NCBI GenBank assembly: GCA_017406565.1
Contig: JAFQYG010000006.1
Span: 62,001 to 126,000 of the forward strand
Direction: 5' to 3'
Length of the DNA stretch: 64,000 nt
From: Candidatus Saccharimonadota bacterium
GTDB taxonomy: Bacteria > Patescibacteriota > Saccharimonadia > Saccharimonadales > Saccharimonadaceae
Each line of letters begins with the position of its first letter. The first letter of the stretch is position 1. The notes beneath the pieces were generated by a model. That model had not been told where the DNA came from. It searched no databases and was given only the letters and a program-made list of their open reading frames with translations. Made by a program: the position numbers and the translations under genes. Of this stretch, positions 14,640-22,245 are shown in pieces.

Positions 14640-17600
14640 ATGAAATATAGAGCTGGAGAGCGGCGAAAAGCCGTAGAATACGAAAAAGCCATCACTGATT
14701 GGTGGAAGAAAAATCATACTTTTGAAAAATCGGTAGAAGAGAGACCGATGGATAAGTCATATGTTTTTTATGATGGACCTCCGTTTATTACTGGTAATCC
14801 ACACCACGGCACTCTTCTTAGCTCTATTGTCAAAGATGCCGTTCCACGTTTTTGGACTATGAATGGTTACCGCGTTGAACGTCGTTGGGGTTGGGACTGC
14901 CATGGTTTGCCAGCAGAGAACTTCGTAGAAAAGCAGCTTGGCATTACCGACCGTCGCGATATTGGCACTAAATGGTCACTTGAAGATTACATTATCAAAG
15001 CCCGTGAGTCTATGGTCGCGAATTCTGAGACTTGGCGTTCTACGATTGATCGTGTTGGCCGCTGGGTAGATTTTGATAATTGCTATCGCACTATGAACAA
15101 AGATTTTATGGAATCTGTCTGGTGGGCTTTTAAACAGCTCTATGAGGCTGGCAAAATCTACGAGGGTCGCAAAGTTTTAATGTATGATACTAAATTCGCT
15201 ACTCCAGTATCCAAAGCCGAAGTCACAATGGACAACGATGCCTATCAGACCGTTACCGACCCTAGCGCTTATGTTAAATTTAAACTCAAGGGCAGCGAAT
15301 CAGAGAATGCTTATCTACTAGCTTGGACTACTACACCTTGGACTTTACCAGGCAATATGTGTCTCGCAGTTAATCCAAAACTTGATTATGGTATTTATAA
15401 TGTAGATGGTGAAAAGTATATTGTTGCCTTGGAGCGTGGTAAAACTCTCTTTGATGGTCAAAAGCCCGAAAAAGCCTTCAAGGGCAAAACCTTAGTTGGT
15501 AAGCATTATAAGCCTATTATTAGAGTTGCTGATGGACTTTATGATTTGGGATTACGTGGCGACAAAGGCACAGTTCTTCGTAGAGACACCTATACTGTCG
15601 TTGCGGGCGATTTCGTTTCCGCCGAAGATGGTACTGGCATCGTCCACTGTGCTCCTGCTTACGGTGAAGACGATTATACTTTGATGGATAAATACGAACT
15701 CGATTTTGTCGATTGTTTAGATGAAAACGGTTATTATCTACCAGAAATGGCCGAAGAACTACACAAGCTTGGTGTTCGTGATACCGATGAACACGGCATC
15801 CAAATATGGACAGCCAACAAATTTATAGCAAAATGCCTAGAAGCCGAAGGGATTATTTATAAAATTGAATATATTCAACACGAGTATCCATTTAACCCTC
15901 GTTCCAAAGAGCGTATTATGTATCGCGCCTTCCCATCTTGGTTCTTTGATGTAGAAGGCCAAAAGCAGATGATGCTAGATGAAAACGAAAACATCAATTG
16001 GTTCCCATCCTACTTGAAACACGGTCGTTTTGCCAAAAACATCGAAGCTGCCCCTGATTGGAATCTATCACGTGACCGTTTTTGGGCTACCGCTATGCCG
16101 GTCTGGAAAGGCGACAAAGGCTCCGTTAAAGTAGTTGGTTCTTATCAGGAGCTAAAAGAACTATCCGGTAAGGAACTCGAAGACTATCATCGTCCATGGG
16201 TAGACGAGATTGAATTTGATATCGATGGGGAGCATTTTACCCGTATAGAAAAGGTATTAGATTGTTGGTTTGAATCTGGCTCTATGCCTTTTGCCCAGCT
16301 CCATTATCCGTTCGAAAACAAAGAGAAATTTGAAGCCAATTATCCAGCTGACTTCATCGTAGAATACGTCGGTCAAGTTCGTGCCTGGTTCTATTATGTT
16401 CACACCGTCAACACTGCTCTAGCTAGTATCGGTGCTTTTGGCGACAAAGCCAAAAAAGGCGCCAAAAATGCATATAAGAATGTGATCACCACTGGTACTT
16501 TAGCAGGGAATGACGGCCGCAAAATGAGTAAATCCTTAGGCAACTATACCGACCCAAATGAATTAATGGACCAATACTCTGCTGATGCTCTCCGTTTCTT
16601 GTTACTTAGCTCACCAGTCCTTTCTGGTGAAGACTTCGCTCTCCTAGACAAAGATGTCTCTGACGTCAATCGCAAACTTGCCATGATTTGGAACGTCTAC
16701 GACTTCTTCACAACCTACGCTGAAGTCGAGGGTATCGATTCTGAAGATTTGGCGAAGAATACTCTTTCGAGGAGCATAATCGCCGACGGGGCGATTACGG
16801 AGCGACCGAGCCCCGTGACAACGGGAGCGAGGGAGCGTTCCGAGAAAGATGTATTCTCGCCAAACCCATTAGATATATGGATCACCTCTCGCCTTTATCA
16901 ACTACGCGATGAAATCACAACAGGTATGGAGGAATACAACCTCCCCAAGGCTCTAGAAGGCGTCCTGCCATTTATTGACGATATGAGCAACTGGTTTGTT
17001 CGCCGTTCTCGCCGCCGTTTCAGCAAAAATGATAACGAAAACGACAAAAAACAAGCCTTCGAAACCCTTTATTATGTACTTCTGTACTTATCTAAATTAC
17101 TTGCACCGTTTACACCATTCCTGGCTGAAGAGCTATACCAAAAAATGACTGGCAACACCGATTCGGTTCATCTGCTGGGTTGGCCAGAAGTTGACATTAT
17201 CGATACTGAAGTCTTAGAAAACATGTCTCGTACTCGTCAAATCATTACTGACTCTCTCGCTCTTAGAATGCAAAAATCTGAAACAGAAGATCAGATTAAG
17301 ATTCGTCAGCCTCTTTCCAAACTTACTTACGACGGCGACAAACTTGATAACTTCTACGAAAAGATCATCTTAGAAGAGGTAAATGTCAAATCAGTAGTAA
17401 ACGGGAAAAAGCTTTCGCTAGATAAAACTCTAACTCCAGAACTTCTCGAAGAGGGAAGAGCCCGCGAAATCATCCGAGCTGTTCAAGCTGCCCGTAAGCA
17501 TGCTAAATTAAGCGTAGATGACCAAATAAAGCTATTCTTATCATGTGATTTACCAAAAGGATACGAGGAACTCATTAAAACCGAAACTGGCACCAAAGAA

Positions 17601-17684
17601 ATAACCAATGATGATGGCTGCACTCATAATGAAACCACAAAATTAGGCAGTGAAAACATCACTATTTCATTAGAAAAAATATAG
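14640..17684 (+). CDS. ileS: Isoleucyl-tRNA synthetase, type 2 (eukaryote-like)
   Basis: The protein has 1014 residues. VFYDGPPFITGNPHHGTL carries the HIGH-type motif (HHGT, with Thr at the usually His fourth position). WGWDCHGLPAE and KMSKS (GRKMSKSLGNY, about residue 630) follow, with the editing domain between. The pattern fits the type 2 IleRS found in eukaryotes and some bacteria. An in-frame palindromic element contributes residues about 704-741, in the region joining the catalytic core to the anticodon-binding domain. TGA-TATAAT at 14624-14632 ends 7 nt before ATG, so translation is likely leaderless. Confidence 0.95.
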   Translation: MKYRAGERRKAVEYEKAITDWWKKNHTFEKSVEERPMDKSYVFYDGPPFITGNPHHGTLLSSIVKDAVPRFWTMNGYRVERRWGWDCHGLPAENFVEKQLGITDRRDIGTKWSLEDYIIKARESMVANSETWRSTIDRVGRWVDFDNCYRTMNKDFMESVWWAFKQLYEAGKIYEGRKVLMYDTKFATPVSKAEVTMDNDAYQTVTDPSAYVKFKLKGSESENAYLLAWTTTPWTLPGNMCLAVNPKLDYGIYNVDGEKYIVALERGKTLFDGQKPEKAFKGKTLVGKHYKPIIRVADGLYDLGLRGDKGTVLRRDTYTVVAGDFVSAEDGTGIVHCAPAYGEDDYTLMDKYELDFVDCLDENGYYLPEMAEELHKLGVRDTDEHGIQIWTANKFIAKCLEAEGIIYKIEYIQHEYPFNPRSKERIMYRAFPSWFFDVEGQKQMMLDENENINWFPSYLKHGRFAKNIEAAPDWNLSRDRFWATAMPVWKGDKGSVKVVGSYQELKELSGKELEDYHRPWVDEIEFDIDGEHFTRIEKVLDCWFESGSMPFAQLHYPFENKEKFEANYPADFIVEYVGQVRAWFYYVHTVNTALASIGAFGDKAKKGAKNAYKNVITTGTLAGNDGRKMSKSLGNYTDPNELMDQYSADALRFLLLSSPVLSGEDFALLDKDVSDVNRKLAMIWNVYDFFTTYAEVEGIDSEDLAKNTLSRSIIADGAITERPSPVTTGARERSEKDVFSPNPLDIWITSRLYQLRDEITTGMEEYNLPKALEGVLPFIDDMSNWFVRRSRRRFSKNDNENDKKQAFETLYYVLLYLSKLLAPFTPFLAEELYQKMTGNTDSVHLLGWPEVDIIDTEVLENMSRTRQIITDSLALRMQKSETEDQIKIRQPLSKLTYDGDKLDNFYEKIILEEVNVKSVVNGKKLSLDKTLTPELLEEGRAREIIRAVQAARKHAKLSVDDQIKLFLSCDLPKGYEELIKTETGTKEITNDDGCTHNETTKLGSENITISLEKI
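16751..16862. repeat. Palindromic element inserted in frame in ileS
   Basis: Arms at 16751-16772 and 16840-16862 are complementary over about 17 bases with small bulges. The core holds two more perfect hairpins: ACGGGGC/GCCCCGT and CCCGT-GACA-ACGGG. The core motif GACAACGGGAGCGA (16817-16830) matches the polA element at 13 of 14 bases. It is GC-rich in an AT-rich gene and has no in-frame stop. Confidence 0.7.
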
Positions 17685-17780
17685 CGTTATAGTCACCCAT
17701 GTAAAAATTACATAAGGATTATTTTTGAATTTTTGCCTCTGTAAATTTGACAAAAGTATCATTTTTTAGCATAAACACTA

Positions 17781-17809
17781 TTGACAAAATTAACAAAGTA
17801 TGCTACACT
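17781..17809 (+). promoter_or_regulatory. Sigma70-type promoter for the 17889 micro-operon
   Basis: TTGACA at 17781-17786 and TACACT at 17804-17809 are separated by exactly 17 bp, with a TGC extended -10. The predicted start leaves a leader of about 75 nt before ATG 17889. The rest of 17685-17888 is very AT-rich with nothing else recognised. Confidence 0.75.
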
Positions 17810-17888
17810 TAAAACAAGTTAGAAAATAAAATAAAAATTCTAACAAACAAAAATAAAAACAATATAAAACAAAAAAAGGAAAACAAAA

Positions 17889-18104
17889 ATGGACGAACAA
17901 GCCACTATCAATCTACCAAACAAAGTAATTGATTCTGAATGGAGAGATGACATAGATTACGTAGCATATGAAGAAGAGGGAACATACGTCTCCCCAAGCG
18001 AAGTTGAAAAAACCACCATCGCTAGAATCAAAAAATCACCAATCAAATTAGCGATTAGGAATATGGTAGATTGGGATAAAATCCAAGAAAAATTGTCGGC
18101 TTAA
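17889..18104 (+). CDS. Hypothetical 71-residue protein
   Basis: The protein is not recognised. It is acidic in its first half (DEQATINLPNKVIDSEWRDD, DYVAYEEEGTYVSPSE) with a basic helix near the end. There is no signal peptide, membrane helix or cysteine. A conventional leader with AAAAAGGA precedes the ATG, unlike the leaderless genes nearby. It shares a transcript with the 39-residue gene at 18149, between a consensus promoter and a terminator. Confidence 0.6.
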   Translation: MDEQATINLPNKVIDSEWRDDIDYVAYEEEGTYVSPSEVEKTTIARIKKSPIKLAIRNMVDWDKIQEKLSA

Positions 18105-18148
18105 ACCGTTCATAAAGTACAGTTTTCCAGAGAGGAGTTCATTAATAA

Positions 18149-18268
18149 ATGAGTGCCAGAATATCAACTTTAATAGAAAGGATGTCCAATGTAAGATATA
18201 GCCCATTAAACATTAACAACTTTCAAACAGTTTATGAGTTAGCAATCTTGCTAACAAGTATACTCTAA
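18149..18268 (+). CDS. Possible 39-residue small protein
   Basis: ATG at 18149 follows an AGAGGAG Shine-Dalgarno (18131-18137, spacing 11). The frame runs to TAA 18266 and encodes MSARISTLIERMSNVRYSPL followed by a hydrophobic end (VYELAILLTSIL). The last 12 residues could be membrane-associated. It lies between the 71-residue gene and a terminator, which supports expression. Coding is plausible but unproven. Confidence 0.4.
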   Translation: MSARISTLIERMSNVRYSPLNINNFQTVYELAILLTSIL

Positions 18269-18283
18269 CCATAGATTACAATT

Positions 18284-18312
18284 AAAAAACCGAACATAGT
18301 GTTCGGTTTTTT
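18284..18312 (+). terminator. Terminator of the micro-operon
   Basis: A 12-bp stem AAAAAACCGAAC/GTTCGGTTTTTT around ATAGT, with a T-run, lies 16 nt after the 39-residue frame. It is nearly symmetrical and could work in both directions. Confidence 0.85.
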
Positions 18313-18370
18313 AAATTACTGAATTTTCGTTCATTAGCTCTGCAAGTTCTGCAAAATAAACATAAAAGAG

Positions 18371-18399
18371 TTGACCAGCCAATCAGCTTATGTTAAACT
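18371..18399 (+). promoter_or_regulatory. Promoter for the 18445-20422 pair
   Basis: TTGACC (18371-18376) and TAAACT (18394-18399) are spaced 17 bp. Transcription would start near 18406, leaving a short AT-rich leader before ATG 18445. Confidence 0.6.
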
Positions 18400-18444
18400 A
18401 AAAATCAGAAAGGTCTAACAATAAAATAATTTAAGAAAAAAGCT

Positions 18445-18777
18445 ATGGACAACTATCTCATAGATCGAGAAACACTGGGCAAGTTTGTTGATGAACTTAT
18501 CAATAGAAGAGCTTTGCCAGTCAACAGTCCTGAGGAGCTCAATAGCCTCAGGGAAGAATCAATCAAATCACTTGATGATAAGATTGGCTTAGCGATTTTT
18601 GGTAATCTCACTGAAGATCAAAATACAGAATTTAATCAACTACTTGACCGTACCGATGCTGAAGAAAGCGACTATCAAGCCTTTTTCGACAAAATCGGTC
18701 TCGACGTTGAGCAGACAATCACCGACACTATGAATTCATTCGGTGAAGAATTTTTAGCAGGAGGTCAAAATGTTTAA
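18445..18777 (+). CDS. Small acidic DUF5663-like protein, partner of the 18770 gene
   Basis: The protein has 110 residues and is acidic and helical. Segments LGKFVDELINRRALP, IKSLDDKIGLAIFGNLTEDQ, EFNQLLDRTDAEE and FFDKIGLDVEQTI resemble DUF5663 proteins of CPR bacteria; that family label comes from memory of the pattern. There is no signal or membrane helix. It overlaps the next gene by 8 nt. The 21874 gene has the same general build (DEVIDLFIDGLIDKKGLDIP, IDRSIVAELPDDKLEEL) and also precedes a large repeat protein, so the pair has been duplicated. Confidence 0.6.
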   Translation: MDNYLIDRETLGKFVDELINRRALPVNSPEELNSLREESIKSLDDKIGLAIFGNLTEDQNTEFNQLLDRTDAEESDYQAFFDKIGLDVEQTITDTMNSFGEEFLAGGQNV

Positions 18778-20422
18778 TTCAGAAACATTAGGTTTTTCGA
18801 ATCCCGAATCATCGCCTGAAACTCTCAACGAAAACGCGACCAATCAACAACGAGGCGAAATGGTCAATCAGGCTGCCGCAGTGCAAGGCGAGACTAGTCA
18901 AAATGACTTTGCGTCAATGTCATTGAAAGATTTGATGAATGTTGATCCAAACAATTTATCTGATACTGACCTCATTGCATATATCGAACAGATGGCTAAC
19001 GAAGCGAATAAGGCTGCAGCAAGGGAACAGGCTCAACAAGCTCCAGAAACCCCTCAAGTTTTAGAGACGCCTCAAGCTCCAGAAGCCACAATTAGTCCAG
19101 AAGAGGTAAATGCTACTGTTGAGAAAACCAAAAACAATTCAAGTGCCAAGGGTTTCCTTAGTAAAAAAGCTATGGCTGCAATAGTGGCTACTTCATTGCT
19201 AGCTGGTGGGACCATTGGCTATTTTGCCGCCAACACGCAACAGTCATCAGCTGAGCCTACCGATAATCAAGTTCGCGCAGAACAACAAATAGAAAATGAT
19301 TTCGAAAGTCTAACCGGTTATGACAAACTAGATAGAATGATTGATGGCTCTTTTGAACAAGACGGCAACCTAGGTTGTTATGAATCAGACGGTAAAGTAT
19401 CTCAAAATGCCGTAGGTAATCCAAACCTCGTTCTAGAAGAATTGGGAATCGATCCAGCTACTGCTACTCCAGAACAACGTGGTGCGGTCAGCGAGTATAT
19501 GGCATATTCTATGAAGTATCCAGCAGCCTTTGATGCCGTTGCTCTCGGAGCACCAGGTTTCGAAGGTCTGTCCATCAATGAAGCAGAAGACAAAATCGAA
19601 TCCATGACTGATGAAGAAAAAGAAAATCTTCAAAAGTTCCTACAAAAATCATATGAAAACTCTGAGTATCATACGGAAACTGGCCAAGGATTGTATGAAA
19701 ACCATGGCGTGCTAGACGAAGGTGGTGATAGACACAGTATTGCTGTTGAATCTGATTTAACTGGAGTCGAAGTATTGGTACGCGAGACCAAGCTTGAAGA
19801 TGGCAGTATTGTCAGAACGATTGTTAAAGAAGATTGTAACAACCCAGTATTCGAAATAGAAATCACTAAACCGGACGGCACCATTACCAAAATTACCGTA
19901 ATTCCTACTGATGAACCAACCCCAGAACCAACCCCAGTTCCACCAGCCCCTACTGGTTCTGAAGGCACTGGTTCTGAAGGTACAGGCAATGAGGGTACTG
20001 GTTCCGAAGGCACAGGTGATGAAGGCACTAAGGAAAAAGACGTCGAGAACACCAAGCGTATCGATAACAAAATCGATACAGAAATCGAAAATGATGTTGA
20101 TACCAAAGATATTAAGCATAATCCTAACCCTGGCGTAACTGAAGACCAAAAAACCGACAAACCTTCAGGCGATGAGTATAAAGGCACCGAACCACAGGTT
20201 GTCCAGAATAATGACTCCAAACCAGCTGAAAAAGTCGACGTCAAAAAAGACGAGAACAATTATAGTGAGAATAAAGGCGGTGCACACTCTAACGAATACG
20301 CCCCAGTTAAAGAGAATAATGAAGCCCAGAAAAAAGCTGACGCTTCAGAAACCAAGGTTAAAGACGCACCGACCAGTGATCAAGCAGTCGACGATGCCCT
20401 TAATGACTTAGGTATCAATTAA
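18770..20422 (+). CDS. Membrane-anchored protein with EGTGx pentapeptide repeats and conserved C-terminal domain (short paralog)
   Basis: The protein has 550 residues. A cytoplasmic-like acidic N-terminal part is followed by one membrane helix at about 127-153 (AMAAIVATSLLAGGTIGYFA) and a predicted outer part. At about 398-424 there are five pentapeptides of type EGTG[S/N/D]. The final ~125 residues contain RIDNKID, NPGVTEDQ, GTEPQVVQN, NKGGAHSNEYAPVK and ALNDLGI. The same module ends the 1327-residue protein at 22246. No enzymatic motif is seen. It is probably a surface or envelope structural protein. It is translated from an overlap with the small acidic partner gene. Confidence 0.6.
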   Translation: MFNSETLGFSNPESSPETLNENATNQQRGEMVNQAAAVQGETSQNDFASMSLKDLMNVDPNNLSDTDLIAYIEQMANEANKAAAREQAQQAPETPQVLETPQAPEATISPEEVNATVEKTKNNSSAKGFLSKKAMAAIVATSLLAGGTIGYFAANTQQSSAEPTDNQVRAEQQIENDFESLTGYDKLDRMIDGSFEQDGNLGCYESDGKVSQNAVGNPNLVLEELGIDPATATPEQRGAVSEYMAYSMKYPAAFDAVALGAPGFEGLSINEAEDKIESMTDEEKENLQKFLQKSYENSEYHTETGQGLYENHGVLDEGGDRHSIAVESDLTGVEVLVRETKLEDGSIVRTIVKEDCNNPVFEIEITKPDGTITKITVIPTDEPTPEPTPVPPAPTGSEGTGSEGTGNEGTGSEGTGDEGTKEKDVENTKRIDNKIDTEIENDVDTKDIKHNPNPGVTEDQKTDKPSGDEYKGTEPQVVQNNDSKPAEKVDVKKDENNYSENKGGAHSNEYAPVKENNEAQKKADASETKVKDAPTSDQAVDDALNDLGIN

Positions 20423-20442
20423 ATGGTAGGAGAAAGGAGACC

Positions 20443-21816
20443 ATGAAAAAATATCAAACTAAACTAAAAGCACTGAGCGTTCTTGCTACCGCAGGGCTCA
20501 GCTTAGCCACTTTCGCCAGTGCCTCTGCGTGGGGACCTGAGCGTACTACTTTCACGATGGAAAAACCAGCTACTTATCCGACTTTCAATTCCATCACTAA
20601 TAACCCAACTATTGGCGATGAGCGTGATTTCGTAAGAGTGGGTGAAATCAACGCTGAAGTTACTGATCTCAAGAATGAATTAGAAGTGGTACCAGGTAGA
20701 CAGTATCTAGTGTACGTTTACTTCCACAACAATGCATCATCAACCTTTAACGATTCGGCTCACAACCATTCTGGCGTAGCTATCAGAACACGCATGGCTT
20801 CCGCCTTTTCTACGGTTTTAACGCCAAGTGAAAAAGGTAAAATTTCAGCTACTATCACAGCAGACAATAGCAACCCGGGTTCAGTTTGGGATGAAGCATA
20901 TATGACCACCAAAACTGAAAAAGTCTTTATGCATTATGTCGCTGGTTCTGCCAAGATTTATAGTGACTGGAAAGCTAGTGGTTCTACCATGCCTTCCTCA
21001 CTATTCACTGAAGAAGGTGCGCTCGTAGGTCTCAATTCACTCAACGGTATAATCCCAGGCTGTGAAGAATATCATGGTGTAGTGACTTATGTCCTTCAAG
21101 CTGAAGAATTAGGCGGCTCTATCGACAAAACTGTTTCCAAAGATGGACTAAAATTTGGCGAAAGCGTCAATCTTGCTCCAGGTGAGGAAGCCACTTATAG
21201 GCTTGCGATTCGTAACACCGGCGATATTGCTTTGACCAATGCGACAATCAAAGATGTCTTACCAGCAGGTTTAACACTTGTGCCTGGTAGCGTACAACTT
21301 ACTGCCAATGAATCAACTAACCCTGAATCATTGTCAGACAATATCTTCGAGACTGGCTACAACTTAGGTACAATCGGCACGGGCAATACGGTCTATATTA
21401 CTTATAAAGTCAAAGCGGGCACAGATTTTGATTGTAAAGGAACCGAATTAACCAACAAAGCAACTTTGACTTATGACAGCGATAAAAGCAGTGGTGAAAC
21501 CAAAGAAGATACTACTACGATTACAGTCAAGAAGACTGACTGTGAAGAGCCAGACGAGCCACTTGACGATTGTGAAAGCAACCCAGGTCTCCCAGAATGT
21601 CAAGAGAAAAACTGTAAGACCAATCCAGAGATGGAAGGATGTCAAGAACTTCCTAATACTGGCCCAGTAGAAATAATTATGGCAATCGTAATTATTATTG
21701 GTATCGGTGGCGGTGGTTATTATCTCTACAGAACACAAAAGACTTTGAAGACTGTTGAAGGCAATGTCTCCGGCAAAGAAAAAGAAGTGTCTGGCACTAA
21801 AGCCAAAGAAGATTAA
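20443..21816 (+). CDS. LPXTG-anchored surface protein with DUF11 domain
   Basis: The protein has 457 residues. A signal peptide (KKYQTKLKALSVLATAGLSL, cleavage after ASASA) starts the protein. Residues about 35-215 form an unrecognised beta-rich region. A DUF11-type repeat (SIDKTVSKDGLKFG, VLPAGLTLVPGSV) covers about 225-360. A cysteine-rich linker follows (CESNPGLPECQEKNC). The sortase motif LPNTG is at 403-407, followed by a membrane helix and a basic tail. It would be covalently attached to the cell wall by sortase. It lies between the two EGTG-repeat modules with an AGGAGAAAGGAG ribosome site, so it is probably part of the same surface system. Confidence 0.85.
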   Translation: MKKYQTKLKALSVLATAGLSLATFASASAWGPERTTFTMEKPATYPTFNSITNNPTIGDERDFVRVGEINAEVTDLKNELEVVPGRQYLVYVYFHNNASSTFNDSAHNHSGVAIRTRMASAFSTVLTPSEKGKISATITADNSNPGSVWDEAYMTTKTEKVFMHYVAGSAKIYSDWKASGSTMPSSLFTEEGALVGLNSLNGIIPGCEEYHGVVTYVLQAEELGGSIDKTVSKDGLKFGESVNLAPGEEATYRLAIRNTGDIALTNATIKDVLPAGLTLVPGSVQLTANESTNPESLSDNIFETGYNLGTIGTGNTVYITYKVKAGTDFDCKGTELTNKATLTYDSDKSSGETKEDTTTITVKKTDCEEPDEPLDDCESNPGLPECQEKNCKTNPEMEGCQELPNTGPVEIIMAIVIIIGIGGGGYYLYRTQKTLKTVEGNVSGKEKEVSGTKAKED

Positions 21817-21827
21817 AACATCAAAAT

Positions 21828-21852
21828 CCCCAGTCCCTTCTTGGGACTGGGG
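21828..21852 (+). promoter_or_regulatory. Strong intercistronic hairpin before the second module
   Basis: A perfect 10-bp stem CCCCAGTCCC/GGGACTGGGG with loop TTCTT lies between the LPNTG gene and ATG 21874. On the forward strand it is followed by AAAAAAGGAGG, not by Ts, so it is not a forward terminator. It may stabilise or process the mRNA, or mark a differential-expression point just upstream of the AAGGAGG site. Confidence 0.6.
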
Positions 21853-21873
21853 AAAAAAGGAGGTTACTACTAT

Positions 21874-22242
21874 ATGGAACAAAATGATGCTACTAGTAGC
21901 GAGAAACTAAGCGATGACGAAGTCATCGATTTATTCATTGATGGCTTAATAGATAAAAAAGGTCTCGATATCCCTACCGAAGAAATCAAACAGGACCTTC
22001 ACGAAAAACTCAAAAACCAACTTCTCACCGAAATTGATCGTTCCATTGTAGCTGAACTTCCTGATGATAAACTAGAAGAATTAACAAAGCTAGCTTCTGA
22101 AAAAGGGGAACTTAACCCAGAAATCATTGCGGATACTGTTTCCGAAGCAAATCTTGATGTCACCAACATCACTGGTGCTACGATGCAACGTTTTGCTGAA
22201 CTTTATTTGAATAATACACCAAATCAACAAACCGAGGCATAG
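21874..22242 (+). CDS. Small acidic DUF5663-like protein, partner of the 22246 gene
   Basis: The protein is 122 residues from ATG 21874, chosen because AAGGAGG lies at 21857-21863; an upstream in-frame ATG lies inside the hairpin and is rejected. It is acidic and helical: DEVIDLFIDGLIDKKGLDIP, DLHEKLKNQLLTEIDRSI, ELPDDKLEELTKLASEKGEL. The layout parallels the 18445 protein but the sequence has diverged. It is followed 3 nt later by the 1327-residue gene, so the pair is tightly coupled. It is probably a chaperone- or assembly-like partner, but this is inference from position only. Confidence 0.6.
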   Translation: MEQNDATSSEKLSDDEVIDLFIDGLIDKKGLDIPTEEIKQDLHEKLKNQLLTEIDRSIVAELPDDKLEELTKLASEKGELNPEIIADTVSEANLDVTNITGATMQRFAELYLNNTPNQQTEA

Positions 22243-22245
22243 CCT

